Below are positions 32,550 to 41,606 of a stretch of DNA of 64,000 bases, piece by piece. Origin of the DNA: CAZBRS01 sp964494475 (GTDB lineage: Bacteria > Myxococcota_A > UBA9042 > CAZBRS01); assembly GCA_964494475.1 (NCBI GenBank), contig CAZBRS010000032.1, positions 1-64,000 on the forward strand, written 5' to 3'. The translations under genes were made by a program, and so were the position numbers. The notes under the pieces are model-generated. The model was given only the letters and a program-made list of their open reading frames with translations. It made no database searches and was not told the DNA's origin. Every line of letters starts with the position of its first letter. The stretch's first letter is position 1.

Positions 32550-33602
32550 TCACCCCCCGAACGGCCCCCGAAGCAGCATGGCGTCGCCATAGGAATAGAA
32601 GCGGTAGCCCAGCGCCACGGCCTCGCGGTAGGCGGCCAGCACGCGCTCGCGGCCGGCCAGGGCGCTCACGAGCAGCAGCAGCGTGGAGCCCGGCAGGTGG
32701 AAGTTCGTGACCAGGTGCTCGACGACCTGGAAGCGGTGGCCCGGCAGGATGAAGCCTTCGGCCACGCCGAGCCCGGGCACCAGGCGGCCGTGGTCCCGGG
32801 CCACGCTCTCGAGCACGCGCACGGTGGTGGTGCCGATGGCCACGACGGGGCGCCCGGCGGCCTTGGCGCGCAGGATGGCGGCCACCGTGGCCTCGGGCAG
32901 TTCGTAGCGCTCGCCCTCCATGGGGTGCTGGCGCACGTCGTCGGTCTCGATGGGGCGGAAGGTGCCGGGGCCCACGTGCAGCGTGAGCGAGGCGGTCTCG
33001 AAGCCCCGCGCGCCGAGGGCGGCCAGCAGCGCGGGGGTGAAGTGCAGCCCCGCCGTGGGGGCGGCCACCGCGCCCGGGTTCGCGGCGTACACGGTCTGGT
33101 AGCGCTCGGCGTCGAGCGCCTCGCTGTCGCGGCGCAGGTACGGGGGCAGCGGGATGTCGCCCGCCGCCTCGAGGAAGGCGTGGACCCCGGCGTCGCCCCC
33201 CGGGACCTGCACGCGGAAGCGCCCCCCGCCCTCGTCGGTCACCAGGTGCACCGGCAGGTCGCCACGCAACGTGGTGAGGGTCGCGCCCTCGCGGGGCCGA
33301 CGCGAGGCGCGCACCAGGCAGCGCACGGTGCCGTCGCCCGCGGGGCCCACGTAGAAGAGCTCGACCCGGCCGCCGCTCGGCTTGCGGCAGAACACGCGGG
33401 CGCGCACCACCCGGGCGTCGTTCAGGACGAGCAGGGCCCCGGCCGGAAGCAGATCGGGCAGGTCGGCGAAGCGGTGGTGCGCGGTGCCGGCGGCGCCGTC
33501 CTGCAGCAGCAGGCGCGACCCGTCGCGCTCGGGCGCCGGGTAGCGCGCGATGAGCTCGTCGGGCAGGTCGTACTGGTAGCGCGAGAGGTCGAACGCGTCC
33601 AC
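32550..33602 (-). CDS. queA: tRNA preQ1(34) S-adenosylmethionine ribosyltransferase-isomerase
   Basis: Adds the ribosyl group of SAM to preQ1 in tRNA, giving epoxyqueuosine. The 350 residues include FDYxLP-type start YQYDLPDELIARYPAPERD, LVLNDARVVRARVF, GRVELFYVG, AAPTAGLHFTPALLAALG, THVGxGTF-like LTLHVGPGTFRPI, and TTTVRVLE with NFHLPGSTLLLLVSA at the end. Length and motif order are standard. It starts four bases after the stop of the AgmX-type lipoprotein gene and precedes the CxxC paralogues and tgt. Confidence 0.96.
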   Translation of the reverse strand: MDAFDLSRYQYDLPDELIARYPAPERDGSRLLLQDGAAGTAHHRFADLPDLLPAGALLVLNDARVVRARVFCRKPSGGRVELFYVGPAGDGTVRCLVRASRRPREGATLTTLRGDLPVHLVTDEGGGRFRVQVPGGDAGVHAFLEAAGDIPLPPYLRRDSEALDAERYQTVYAANPGAVAAPTAGLHFTPALLAALGARGFETASLTLHVGPGTFRPIETDDVRQHPMEGERYELPEATVAAILRAKAAGRPVVAIGTTTVRVLESVARDHGRLVPGLGVAEGFILPGHRFQVVEHLVTNFHLPGSTLLLLVSALAGRERVLAAYREAVALGYRFYSYGDAMLLRGPFGG

Positions 33603-33606
33603 GGGC

Positions 33607-36084
33607 CTACATCTTGAAGACGAACGGCCAGCGCACCACGCACACGCCGCCCTGGGGCTTGTCGAACTTCAGCTTCGAGATGGTCTGCGTCAGGCAGTCG
33701 GTCACGCGCCGGCTCTTCAGCGTGTCATCGGTGGCGCCCAGGCCCGAGACCGCGCCGTCTTCCTCGATGGTCCAGTTCATGGTGACCTTGCCCTGCAGGT
33801 CGGGGTAGGTCTGCAGCTCCTTCTCGTAGCAGAACTTGAGGGCGCCCATGCGGCCCGTGACCACCTTGTTGATGTTCTCCTTGGCGCAGAAGCCCAGTTG
33901 GCGGGCCTCGGTGACCACGGCCTGGGCCGCGGCCTTTCCGGGCTGCGGGAGCGTGACGGCCGGGTCGAGGGTGAGCAGCGTGCCATGGCAGGCCACGGTG
34001 GGCGCGCACACCAGGCCGGGCGTGTGGAGCACCGCCGCGTCGGCCTCGGCGCGGCTCACGGCCTCGACGCGATGAGCCAGCACGTTGGCCAGGGGCGCGA
34101 GCAGGCGTACATCGCTCCCGCGCACGAACCCGAGCGTGGCCACGGGTGCGGCCTTGCCGGCGGCCTGCAGCCAGCGGGCCAGGCCCGCCAGCTTCTCCTC
34201 GAAGTCGGGGGTGGTGGCGGGGAGCTCGGTACGGAACAGGGTCTTGTCGGGGTTGGCCACCTTGCGCACGCCGGCGGGCTCGGCGACGGCTACGCCCGCG
34301 CGCTCGGGCTCGGGCGCGCCCGCCTTGCGGGCGTCGGGCGGGTACAACGCCGCCACGTTGCGCGCGTCGAGCACGGCCAGCAGCGCACGCGCGTGCGTGT
34401 CGGCGGGGCGGACGGCGGCCTCGGGCACGGCCCCGGCGACGGCCAGCAGCGTCGGCACGCCGTAGGGGGTGTGGGTCGCGCCCACCACGAGCTCGACCAC
34501 CCGGACCCCGGCGTCGCCGAGCGTTCGGAGCACGGCGGTGAGCACGCGGGGCTCGACCGACGCCTCGATCGAGAGCAGCACGCGCTCGCCGGCCGCTCCC
34601 ACGAACTGCTCGGCGGGCAACGCGGCGGGGAAGGCCTTCACGGCCTCGCCGATCAGGGGACGCTGGCGCTGGACCTCGGCGAGCACGACCGCCAGGCCTC
34701 CGCTCGGGGTGAGCCCCTCGGCGGGGGCCTTCGGGGCCAGGGCCGCGCCGGCCTCGGCGATGGTGATCGCGCGCACGCCAGGGTAGGCCTCGTTCGGCAA
34801 CAGCAGCCGGAAGCTGCCGCGCTGCACCTGCAGGATCGGGCGCGTACCCACGTAGACGCCGTCGGCGCGCAGCACGACCACCGCCAGGGGCTGGTTCAGC
34901 GGCGAGGCCGGCAGGGTGACCGAGGGCACGTACGTGGGCTTCGGGGGCTCCTCGGCCTTGGCCTGCGCCGGCGGAGGGGCGACCTCGGCGGCGGCGGGCG
35001 CCGCAGCGACAGGCGCCGCAGCGACAGGCGCCGCAGCGACAGGCGCCGCAGCGGCGGGCGCGGCCGGGAGGGGGATGTCTTCGCCCGTGACGAACGGCAG
35101 CGTGAGCGGGTAGCTGCGGTTGTCGAAGGTGTCGCGGAACGACCGCAGCTCGTCGCCCAGCTTGCGGGTGAAGGGGTCGGGATCGGCGGGGATGCGGTAG
35201 ATGGCCAGTTGGTGCAGCCCGGCCAGCAGCTTGACCAGCAGCACGTTCGAGCCGCCCAGGGTGGCCCGCAGCAGGGCCGGATCGGCCAGGGGATCGCGCC
35301 GGTCGGCGCACGAGGACTGGAGCACCTCGAAGAGCGCCCGCGTCGAGGCCGGCGAGGCCGGCGGCAGCTTGTCGCGGGCCGCGGCGCACACCGACGCCGT
35401 GTTGCCGGCGCCGAGGAACCAGGTGGCGTCGAGCGCGCCGAGCTCCTGGGCCTTCAGGCACTCGGGGCAGACCAGCGGCCCGAAGCGCCGCACGATGGTC
35501 TCGAAGCGGCGAGCCTCGGGGGCCTTCAGGAGCCCCTCGAGCTCGTCGGCCAGGCGCCGGAGCACGACCAGCCGGAGCGCCGAGACGATCGGATCGGTCT
35601 CCTGCACCCAGGCCGCCACGCGGGCCGCGTCGAGCATGACGGGCAGCGCGGGATCCTTCACGCTGGTGAGCACGAACGACCAGGGCTCGATCTTCTTCGC
35701 GAGCTCGGGATCGCGCTTCACCAGGTCGTCGAGCAGCCGGAAGGCCGCGGCCTCGGGGCTGCCCTTGGCCAGGGGCTGCACGAAGGCCCCCACCGCGGGC
35801 ACGGCCGTGGCCAGCAGGAAGGCCCTGACCAGCACGCGGTCACGAGCGATGCGGGCCTTCTCGGCGGCCGGCGCGTCGGTCATGGCCGCGAGGCGCGCGT
35901 CGAGGCCCTTCAGCACCTCGCCGAACGTCGCGTCGCCGAAGGCGCCGGAGAGCGCCGTCGTCACCTCGTCGGGTGAGACGGGCGGGAGCGCCGAGGGAGC
36001 GGATTCGGGGGCCTTGGCTTCTTCGGCGCAGGCAACCGACAGCAGGAGCAGCGCCAGGGCGGTCAGGGTCGTCCGAGTGCGCAT
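33607..36084 (-). CDS. Lipoprotein with AgmX/PglI-type C-terminal domain
   Basis: Probably envelope-associated; AgmX/PglI proteins act in Myxococcus gliding-motility complexes. The 825 residues start at ATG 36084: MRTRTTLTALALLLLSVAC (lipobox, Cys19) then an Ala/Pro linker. The first 340 residues are helical, with CPEC. A low-complexity AAAPVAAAPVAAA linker follows. The middle part has repeated strands LAVVVLRADGVYVGTRPIL and VLLSIEASVEPRVLTAVL that resemble ExbD/TolR periplasmic folds. The last about 90 residues (GRMGALKFCYEKELQ, then GKVTMNWTIEEDGAVSG and KLKFDKPQGGVCVVRWPFVF) match the AgmX/PglI tail. It has a perfect -35 promoter at 36119. A much longer reading upstream runs antisense to the sigma54 activator and is rejected. 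Confidence 0.82.
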   Translation of the reverse strand: MRTRTTLTALALLLLSVACAEEAKAPESAPSALPPVSPDEVTTALSGAFGDATFGEVLKGLDARLAAMTDAPAAEKARIARDRVLVRAFLLATAVPAVGAFVQPLAKGSPEAAAFRLLDDLVKRDPELAKKIEPWSFVLTSVKDPALPVMLDAARVAAWVQETDPIVSALRLVVLRRLADELEGLLKAPEARRFETIVRRFGPLVCPECLKAQELGALDATWFLGAGNTASVCAAARDKLPPASPASTRALFEVLQSSCADRRDPLADPALLRATLGGSNVLLVKLLAGLHQLAIYRIPADPDPFTRKLGDELRSFRDTFDNRSYPLTLPFVTGEDIPLPAAPAAAAPVAAAPVAAAPVAAAPAAAEVAPPPAQAKAEEPPKPTYVPSVTLPASPLNQPLAVVVLRADGVYVGTRPILQVQRGSFRLLLPNEAYPGVRAITIAEAGAALAPKAPAEGLTPSGGLAVVLAEVQRQRPLIGEAVKAFPAALPAEQFVGAAGERVLLSIEASVEPRVLTAVLRTLGDAGVRVVELVVGATHTPYGVPTLLAVAGAVPEAAVRPADTHARALLAVLDARNVAALYPPDARKAGAPEPERAGVAVAEPAGVRKVANPDKTLFRTELPATTPDFEEKLAGLARWLQAAGKAAPVATLGFVRGSDVRLLAPLANVLAHRVEAVSRAEADAAVLHTPGLVCAPTVACHGTLLTLDPAVTLPQPGKAAAQAVVTEARQLGFCAKENINKVVTGRMGALKFCYEKELQTYPDLQGKVTMNWTIEEDGAVSGLGATDDTLKSRRVTDCLTQTISKLKFDKPQGGVCVVRWPFVFKM
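34997..35056. repeat. Tandem 15-base repeats, about four copies, in the Ala/Pro linker
   Basis: The unit GGCGCCGCAGCGACA is repeated from 34997, three exact copies and a fourth diverging near 35052. It encodes the AAAPV-type linker of the lipoprotein, five residues per unit. Exact repeats can change copy number without breaking frame. Confidence 0.8.
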
Positions 36085-36118
36085 GGGGGCCTCGTGGCAG
36101 CGGGGGATCTCCGCCCGG

Positions 36119-36147
36119 ACGGTAAGCTGGGGCGGGTCGAATGTCAA
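36119..36147 (-). promoter_or_regulatory. Sigma70-like promoter for the AgmX lipoprotein-queA unit
   Basis: On the minus strand: TTGACA (36142-36147, perfect), 17-base spacer, TACCGT (36119-36124; three of six). Divergent with the promoter at 36183. Confidence 0.5.
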
Positions 36148-36182
36148 TTCGCCGAGCCGGGCCACGAAGGGGGCGGAATCGG

Positions 36183-36211
36183 TTGGCGAGCGGGCTCCCG
36201 ACAGGTACAAT
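36183..36211 (+). promoter_or_regulatory. Sigma70-like promoter for the FHA-sigma54 activator
   Basis: TTGGCG (36183-36188; four of six), 17-base spacer, TACAAT (36206-36211; five of six). The ATG is at 36241, so the activator itself seems to be made from a housekeeping promoter. Confidence 0.6.
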
Positions 36212-36240
36212 CTTCGGCGCGACCGTGTCAGGACGTGCCG

Positions 36241-37615
<1,375 letters not shown>

Positions 37616-37623
<8 letters not shown>

Positions 37624-38998
37624 GGCCGCCGCGGCGACAGCGCTGGCCCTGCTGGCCGGGCTGACCTGGCTGGTCGCCGGACGGGCCGAGGTGCACGTCG
37701 ACGACACCGAGCACCTGCACGTGGCGGCGCGCTTGGCCGCCGGTGAGCGGCTCTACACCGATGTCTTCCAGAAGCAGGTCGGGCCCTTCTGGGCCCTGCT
37801 CGGACCCGTGGTGAGGTCCAGCGCCCCCGACGGGGGCCGCGCCGTGCTGCGGGCGCGCTGGCTCATGGCGGCCTTCGCGTTCGTCGCGCTGCTCTGCACG
37901 CTGGGCCTGGCCCGGGCGCTGGGGGCCTCCCCCCTCGCTGCCGTGGGCGCGCCGGCGCTCGCGCTGGCCTCGCCGAACCTGGCGCGCATGCTGGTGATCG
38001 CGCGCCCCGACGCGCCCATGTGGACCCTGGCGCTCGGCGGGCTGCTGGCCCTGGCCCGTCACGCGGCCCGGCCCGATCGCCGACTGCTGGTCGCGGGCGG
38101 CGCCCTGCTCGGCCTGGCCACGGTCGTGCTGCTGAAGGCCGCGCCGCTGGCGCTGGCGGCGGTCGGCGCCACGGCGTTCCTGGCGCCGCGCGGGCAGAGG
38201 CTTCGGGACGGGCTCGTCGCCACCTGCGCCGCCGCCGCGCCCGTCGCCGCGTGGGTGGCCCTGGAAGCCGCGCAGGGGCGCCTCGAGTTCGCCGCGTTCT
38301 TCGGCCTGCGCTTCAACGCGGCGTTCTACGCGGTGGCCCCGACGACCGAGCCCGCCGCCTGGGCCGGCCTCGTACGCGTCGCGCTGGCCGAGATCGCGCG
38401 CGTGGAGCCCTGGATGCTGGGGCTCGTTCCCCTGTCGGCGGCGTGGCTCCTGCTCCGGACCCTCCGCGCCCGCCGCCCCGACGACCCCACGGCGCGGGCC
38501 GCCCCGCTCGTGCTGGCGCTGGCGGCGGTCGGCGCGCTCGTGCTGGCCGTGACGGCCCTGCCCTTCGAGAGCTACTTCGTGCCGCTCGAGTTGGCGGCGG
38601 TCGCCACCGCCCCGGCGCTGATCGAGCGCAGCCTCGCTGGCCTGGTGGCGCGCCGACCGCGGGTGCGGGCCCTGCTGGTCACCGCCACGGTAGCACTGCT
38701 GGGGCTCGGCCTCGCGCGCCACCTCGACCGGGCCACGCTCTCCCCGTCGGTCGCGCGGCAGTACGCGACGCTGATGGCCTTCGAGGCCCGGGGCGACGAG
38801 GTGCGGCACTACCCGGTCTATCCCCCCGAGAGCAGGCCCGAGCGTTACCAGCGGCGCCTGTGGTACCGTGGCCCCATGCGCGCCCGGGCGCTCGAGACGT
38901 TCTGCCGCCTCGAGGCCGCGGGGTCGATCCCCGCCGGGATCCGCTCGTCGTGGAGAGCCGAGTACGCGCCCTCGTGCGGGGCGTCGCAGGTCAGATGA
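37616..38998 (+). CDS. GT-C-type membrane glycosyltransferase-like protein
   Basis: Probably a polyprenyl-phosphate-sugar-dependent transferase (ArnT/PMT, GT39-like). The 460 residues from ATG 37616 start with a membrane helix (AAAATALALLAGLTWLVAG), then a periplasmic loop with the acidic motif HVDDTEHLHVAARLAAGERL and LYTDVFQKQVGPFWALLGP; the D-D/E pair is where GT-C enzymes bind metal. About ten helices follow. The C-terminal end is soluble, with three Cys. It overlaps the sigma54 activator by 8 bases and the convergent pdxA-like gene by 8. Acceptor unknown. Confidence 0.75.
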
Positions 38999-40049
38999 GC
39001 CGTCGGGCCGCCAACCGGCGCGCCAGATCGATGGCGGCGAGCGTGCTGTCGGCGCGCACCTCGGGGCGGTCGGGATCCGTTCGCCAGGCCTTGTCGTAGG
39101 CCGTGCCGTGATCGGGCGAGGTGCGCCAGAAGGGCAGACCCACGGTCACGTTCACGGTGTGATCGGCGTCGAGCAGCTTGACCGGGATCAGGGCCTGGTC
39201 GTGGTACAGGCCGAGCACCCCGTCGAAGCGCCCCTCGACGGCCTGCAGGAACACGGAGTCGGCCGAGATCGGCCCCGTGACGTCCTGCCCCTCGGCCCGC
39301 AGGGCCTCGACCGCCGGGTGCACCACCCGCGCGTCGTCGTCGCCCGCCACGCCGTCGTCGCCGAGGTGGGGGTTCAGCCCCGCTACGGCCAGGCGCGGCC
39401 GAGCGGCCCCGGTCGCGGCCCCCAGGAAGCGCGCCAGCAACCGCACCGCCACGACGATGCCCTCGGTGGTCACCGCGCGAGGCACGTCGGCCAGGGGAAT
39501 GTGCGTGGTGAGCACGCCCACCGTGAGGCGCGGCCCCGTGAGCACCATGAGCACGGCGGGGTCACCACCGGCCGCGAGCGTCGTCGACCGGGCCCGGGCC
39601 GCCAGCAACTCGGTCTGCCCCGGGAACGAGAGGCCGTTCGCCGCGAACATCCGCTTGTCGATGGGGGCCGTGACGAGCCCGCCCACGTCGCCCCGCAGCG
39701 CCAGCCGAACGCCCATCTCGAGGCAGCGCAGCGTGAGGCCGGCGGTGGCGCGGTCGAAGCCCGGTGCGGCCGGCGGCAGGAAGGGTCGAAGCTGCGGCGC
39801 GGGATCGAGCAGCAGGGGCCCCGGGAAGGGCTGCTGCAGGAGGGCGATGTCGCCGTCGCGCAGGCGCGCCGGGTCGAGCGTGCCCGGCCCCAGGCGCTGG
39901 TGCACGGCCTCGAGCACGCCCCGGGGCCCCAGCACGACGATATCGGACAGGTCGTCGCCGGCCGCGGCCAGGTGGGCGAGGGCACGCGAGACCACCTGGG
40001 GGCCGATGCCCTCGAGGGTGCCGAGCGGGATGGCGAGGCGGGGGTTCAC
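38991..40049 (-). CDS. pdxA: PdxA-family 4-hydroxythreonine-4-phosphate dehydrogenase-like protein, metal ligand changed
   Basis: PdxA oxidises 4-phosphohydroxy-threonine in pyridoxal-phosphate synthesis. The 352 residues start at GTG 40049, 8 bases after the upstream lipoprotein stop. Family signatures are LVTAPIDKRMF, TTHIPLADVP (His183), AGLNPHLGDDG and GLYHDQALIPVKLLDADHTV (His283), ending FWRTSPDHGTAYD. Two changes stand out: FPGQTELLA has Gln145 where the first metal-binding His (GHTE) is expected, and the N-terminal GDPAGIGPE is GTLEGIGPQ here. Both come directly from the codons. The fold is certain; the reaction is less so, and a PdxA2-like relative with another substrate is possible. 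Confidence 0.8.
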   Translation of the reverse strand: MNPRLAIPLGTLEGIGPQVVSRALAHLAAAGDDLSDIVVLGPRGVLEAVHQRLGPGTLDPARLRDGDIALLQQPFPGPLLLDPAPQLRPFLPPAAPGFDRATAGLTLRCLEMGVRLALRGDVGGLVTAPIDKRMFAANGLSFPGQTELLAARARSTTLAAGGDPAVLMVLTGPRLTVGVLTTHIPLADVPRAVTTEGIVVAVRLLARFLGAATGAARPRLAVAGLNPHLGDDGVAGDDDARVVHPAVEALRAEGQDVTGPISADSVFLQAVEGRFDGVLGLYHDQALIPVKLLDADHTVNVTVGLPFWRTSPDHGTAYDKAWRTDPDRPEVRADSTLAAIDLARRLAARRLI

Positions 40050-40057
40050 GAGAACGG

Positions 40058-40474
40058 TTATTTCGGGCAGGCGTTCTTGGCGTCGGTCATGACGCCCTTG
40101 ACCCACTCGACGTCCTTGGCGGCCAGGCGCCAGCCGCGGCTCCAGTCCTCGAGGTTCTCGTAGCCGTGGCGCTTGTAGGCCTCGAGCACGGCCTCGGGCT
40201 TGCCCGCGATCTGGGCGCAGTAGATGTCGGCGTAGGCGGCCGACAGCTTGGTCTTCAACTCCTCGGAGGGCACCGCGGGAGAGGCAGGAGCCTCGGCGGG
40301 CTGCACCGGCTCAGCGGGCTTGGCGGGCTCCGCGACGGGCGCGGGCTCGACGGGCTTGGGAGCCTCGGCCTTGGGCGCCTCGACCTTGGGCGCTTCAGCC
40401 TTGGGCTCTTCGTTCTTGCAGCCGACCAGTGCCATCGCGAGCAGCACCGAAGCGAGGGTAATCCAGCGCGTCAT
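40058..40474 (-). CDS. Small lipoprotein with Pro/Ala/Glu/Lys-rich linker
   Basis: Unknown function. The 138 residues from ATG 40474 begin MTRWITLASVLLAMALVGC (lipobox LVGC); a TTG four codons upstream is an alternative start. A low-complexity linker with the repeated unit APKVEAPKAEAPK spans about residues 20-70 and is long enough to reach through periplasm or peptidoglycan. A small helical domain with two Cys follows (YADIYCAQIAGKPEAVLEAY, GYENLEDWSRGW). It precedes the pdxA-like gene by 8 bases and is co-transcribed with it. Confidence 0.78.
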   Translation of the reverse strand: MTRWITLASVLLAMALVGCKNEEPKAEAPKVEAPKAEAPKPVEPAPVAEPAKPAEPVQPAEAPASPAVPSEELKTKLSAAYADIYCAQIAGKPEAVLEAYKRHGYENLEDWSRGWRLAAKDVEWVKGVMTDAKNACPK

Positions 40475-40541
40475 GTTCTTGTCCAAGGAAGTCAGAACGG
40501 CGCCAAGGATACCCCAGGGTCGGGTGGGGTCAAGTGAGGTT

Positions 40542-41534
40542 TCAGGAACGCGCCACCACCACCCGCACCGCCCGCGCCAAGCCCTCGTCCCTCGTGAGCA
40601 GGGGCCGGTAGCCCAGCAGGGCGCGGGCCTTGTCGGTCGAGAAGTGCGTCGAGTGGGTGGCCACGTCGAGGCGGTAGCGCGAGAGCGGCGCGAGGCCGGG
40701 CAGGCGCAGCACGCGCCACGCGTCTTCGACCAGCGCGGCCGCGCCCCGGGCCAGGGGCAGCGGCAGGGTCACGAAGCGCGGCGGCGGCAGGCCGGCCTCG
40801 CGGGCCAGCGCGCGGTAGAGGTCGGTGAAGCGGAGGCCGCCGTCGTCGCCGATCACGAAGGCCTGCCCCGCCGCGGCGGGGTGCTCGGCGGCCAGGGCCA
40901 GGCCCTCGCCCAGGTTGTCGCCGTGCACGGTGCCGAGCCAGGGGTCGCTGCCGCCCGGCAGCGGCACCACGCGCCCGCGCAGCAGGCCGAGCAGCCCGGG
41001 CAGGCTCAGCCGGTCGTGCTCCCCGTACGGGAAGAACGCGGGGCGCACGACGGCCGCCTCGACGCGTCCCCGCGCGTGGGCATGGAAGAGCAGGCGCTCG
41101 CAGGCGATCTTCGAGCGCGCGTAGGCATTGACGCCGGCGTAGTCGTAGGGCTCGTCCTCACCGGCGTCGAGGAAGTCGCGGAAGCCGTGCACCGTGAGGC
41201 TCGAGGTGAACACGAAGCGCTGGAGGCCGGCCGACGCGGCCGCGTCGAGCAGCACGCGCGTGCCCTTCACGTTCACGTCGTAGAAGCGCGCCGGATCGCC
41301 CGTGTCGGCCACGTGGGCCGCCAGGTGCACCAGCGCCTCGCAGCCCGCGACGGCGCGCGCGGCGTCGGCAGGGCTCCGCACGTCACCCTCGACCACCTCG
41401 GCCAGCCAGGGCGCCGCAGCGCCCGGTTCGGTGCCCTTCCAGAGGAAACCCCGCACGCGGTGACCGCGCTCGGCCAGCCTCCGCACGGCGTGCGTACCGA
41501 GAAAGCCGTTGGCGCCCGTGACCACCACCCGCAT
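40542..41534 (-). CDS. NAD(P)-dependent epimerase/dehydratase (extended SDR)
   Basis: Acts on a nucleotide sugar or a steroid/isoprenoid-type hydroxy substrate. The 330 residues have the NAD motif VVTGANGFLGTHAVRRL (Gly7, Gly10, Gly13), EVVEGDVRSP, LVHLAAHVAD, the Ser in FVFTSSLTVHG and the catalytic YARSK (Tyr138, Lys142). The C-terminal end resembles 3-beta-hydroxysteroid dehydrogenase-like family members (HSTHFSTDKARALLGYRP). It stands alone, divergent from the membrane protein gene at 41607. Confidence 0.87.
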   Translation of the reverse strand: MRVVVTGANGFLGTHAVRRLAERGHRVRGFLWKGTEPGAAAPWLAEVVEGDVRSPADAARAVAGCEALVHLAAHVADTGDPARFYDVNVKGTRVLLDAAASAGLQRFVFTSSLTVHGFRDFLDAGEDEPYDYAGVNAYARSKIACERLLFHAHARGRVEAAVVRPAFFPYGEHDRLSLPGLLGLLRGRVVPLPGGSDPWLGTVHGDNLGEGLALAAEHPAAAGQAFVIGDDGGLRFTDLYRALAREAGLPPPRFVTLPLPLARGAAALVEDAWRVLRLPGLAPLSRYRLDVATHSTHFSTDKARALLGYRPLLTRDEGLARAVRVVVARS

Positions 41535-41574
41535 GACCTGCTCCTTCCCTACTTCCGTGCCGCGTCCGTCCGAC

Positions 41575-41580
41575 TATACT
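41575..41580 (+). promoter_or_regulatory. Possible -10 box for the membrane protein and esterase genes
   Basis: TATACT (five of six) stands 26 bases before the ATG at 41607. No good -35 is present 16-18 bases upstream, so this may need an activator. Confidence 0.35.
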
Positions 41581-41606
41581 ACGCCCGACGTGGCCATCGG
41601 TGACAG

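Noticed and set aside
40475..40486. TTG start for the small lipoprotein at 40486
   Set aside because: ATG 40474 gives a normal signal peptide; neither has a strong ribosome site, so the ATG is preferred.
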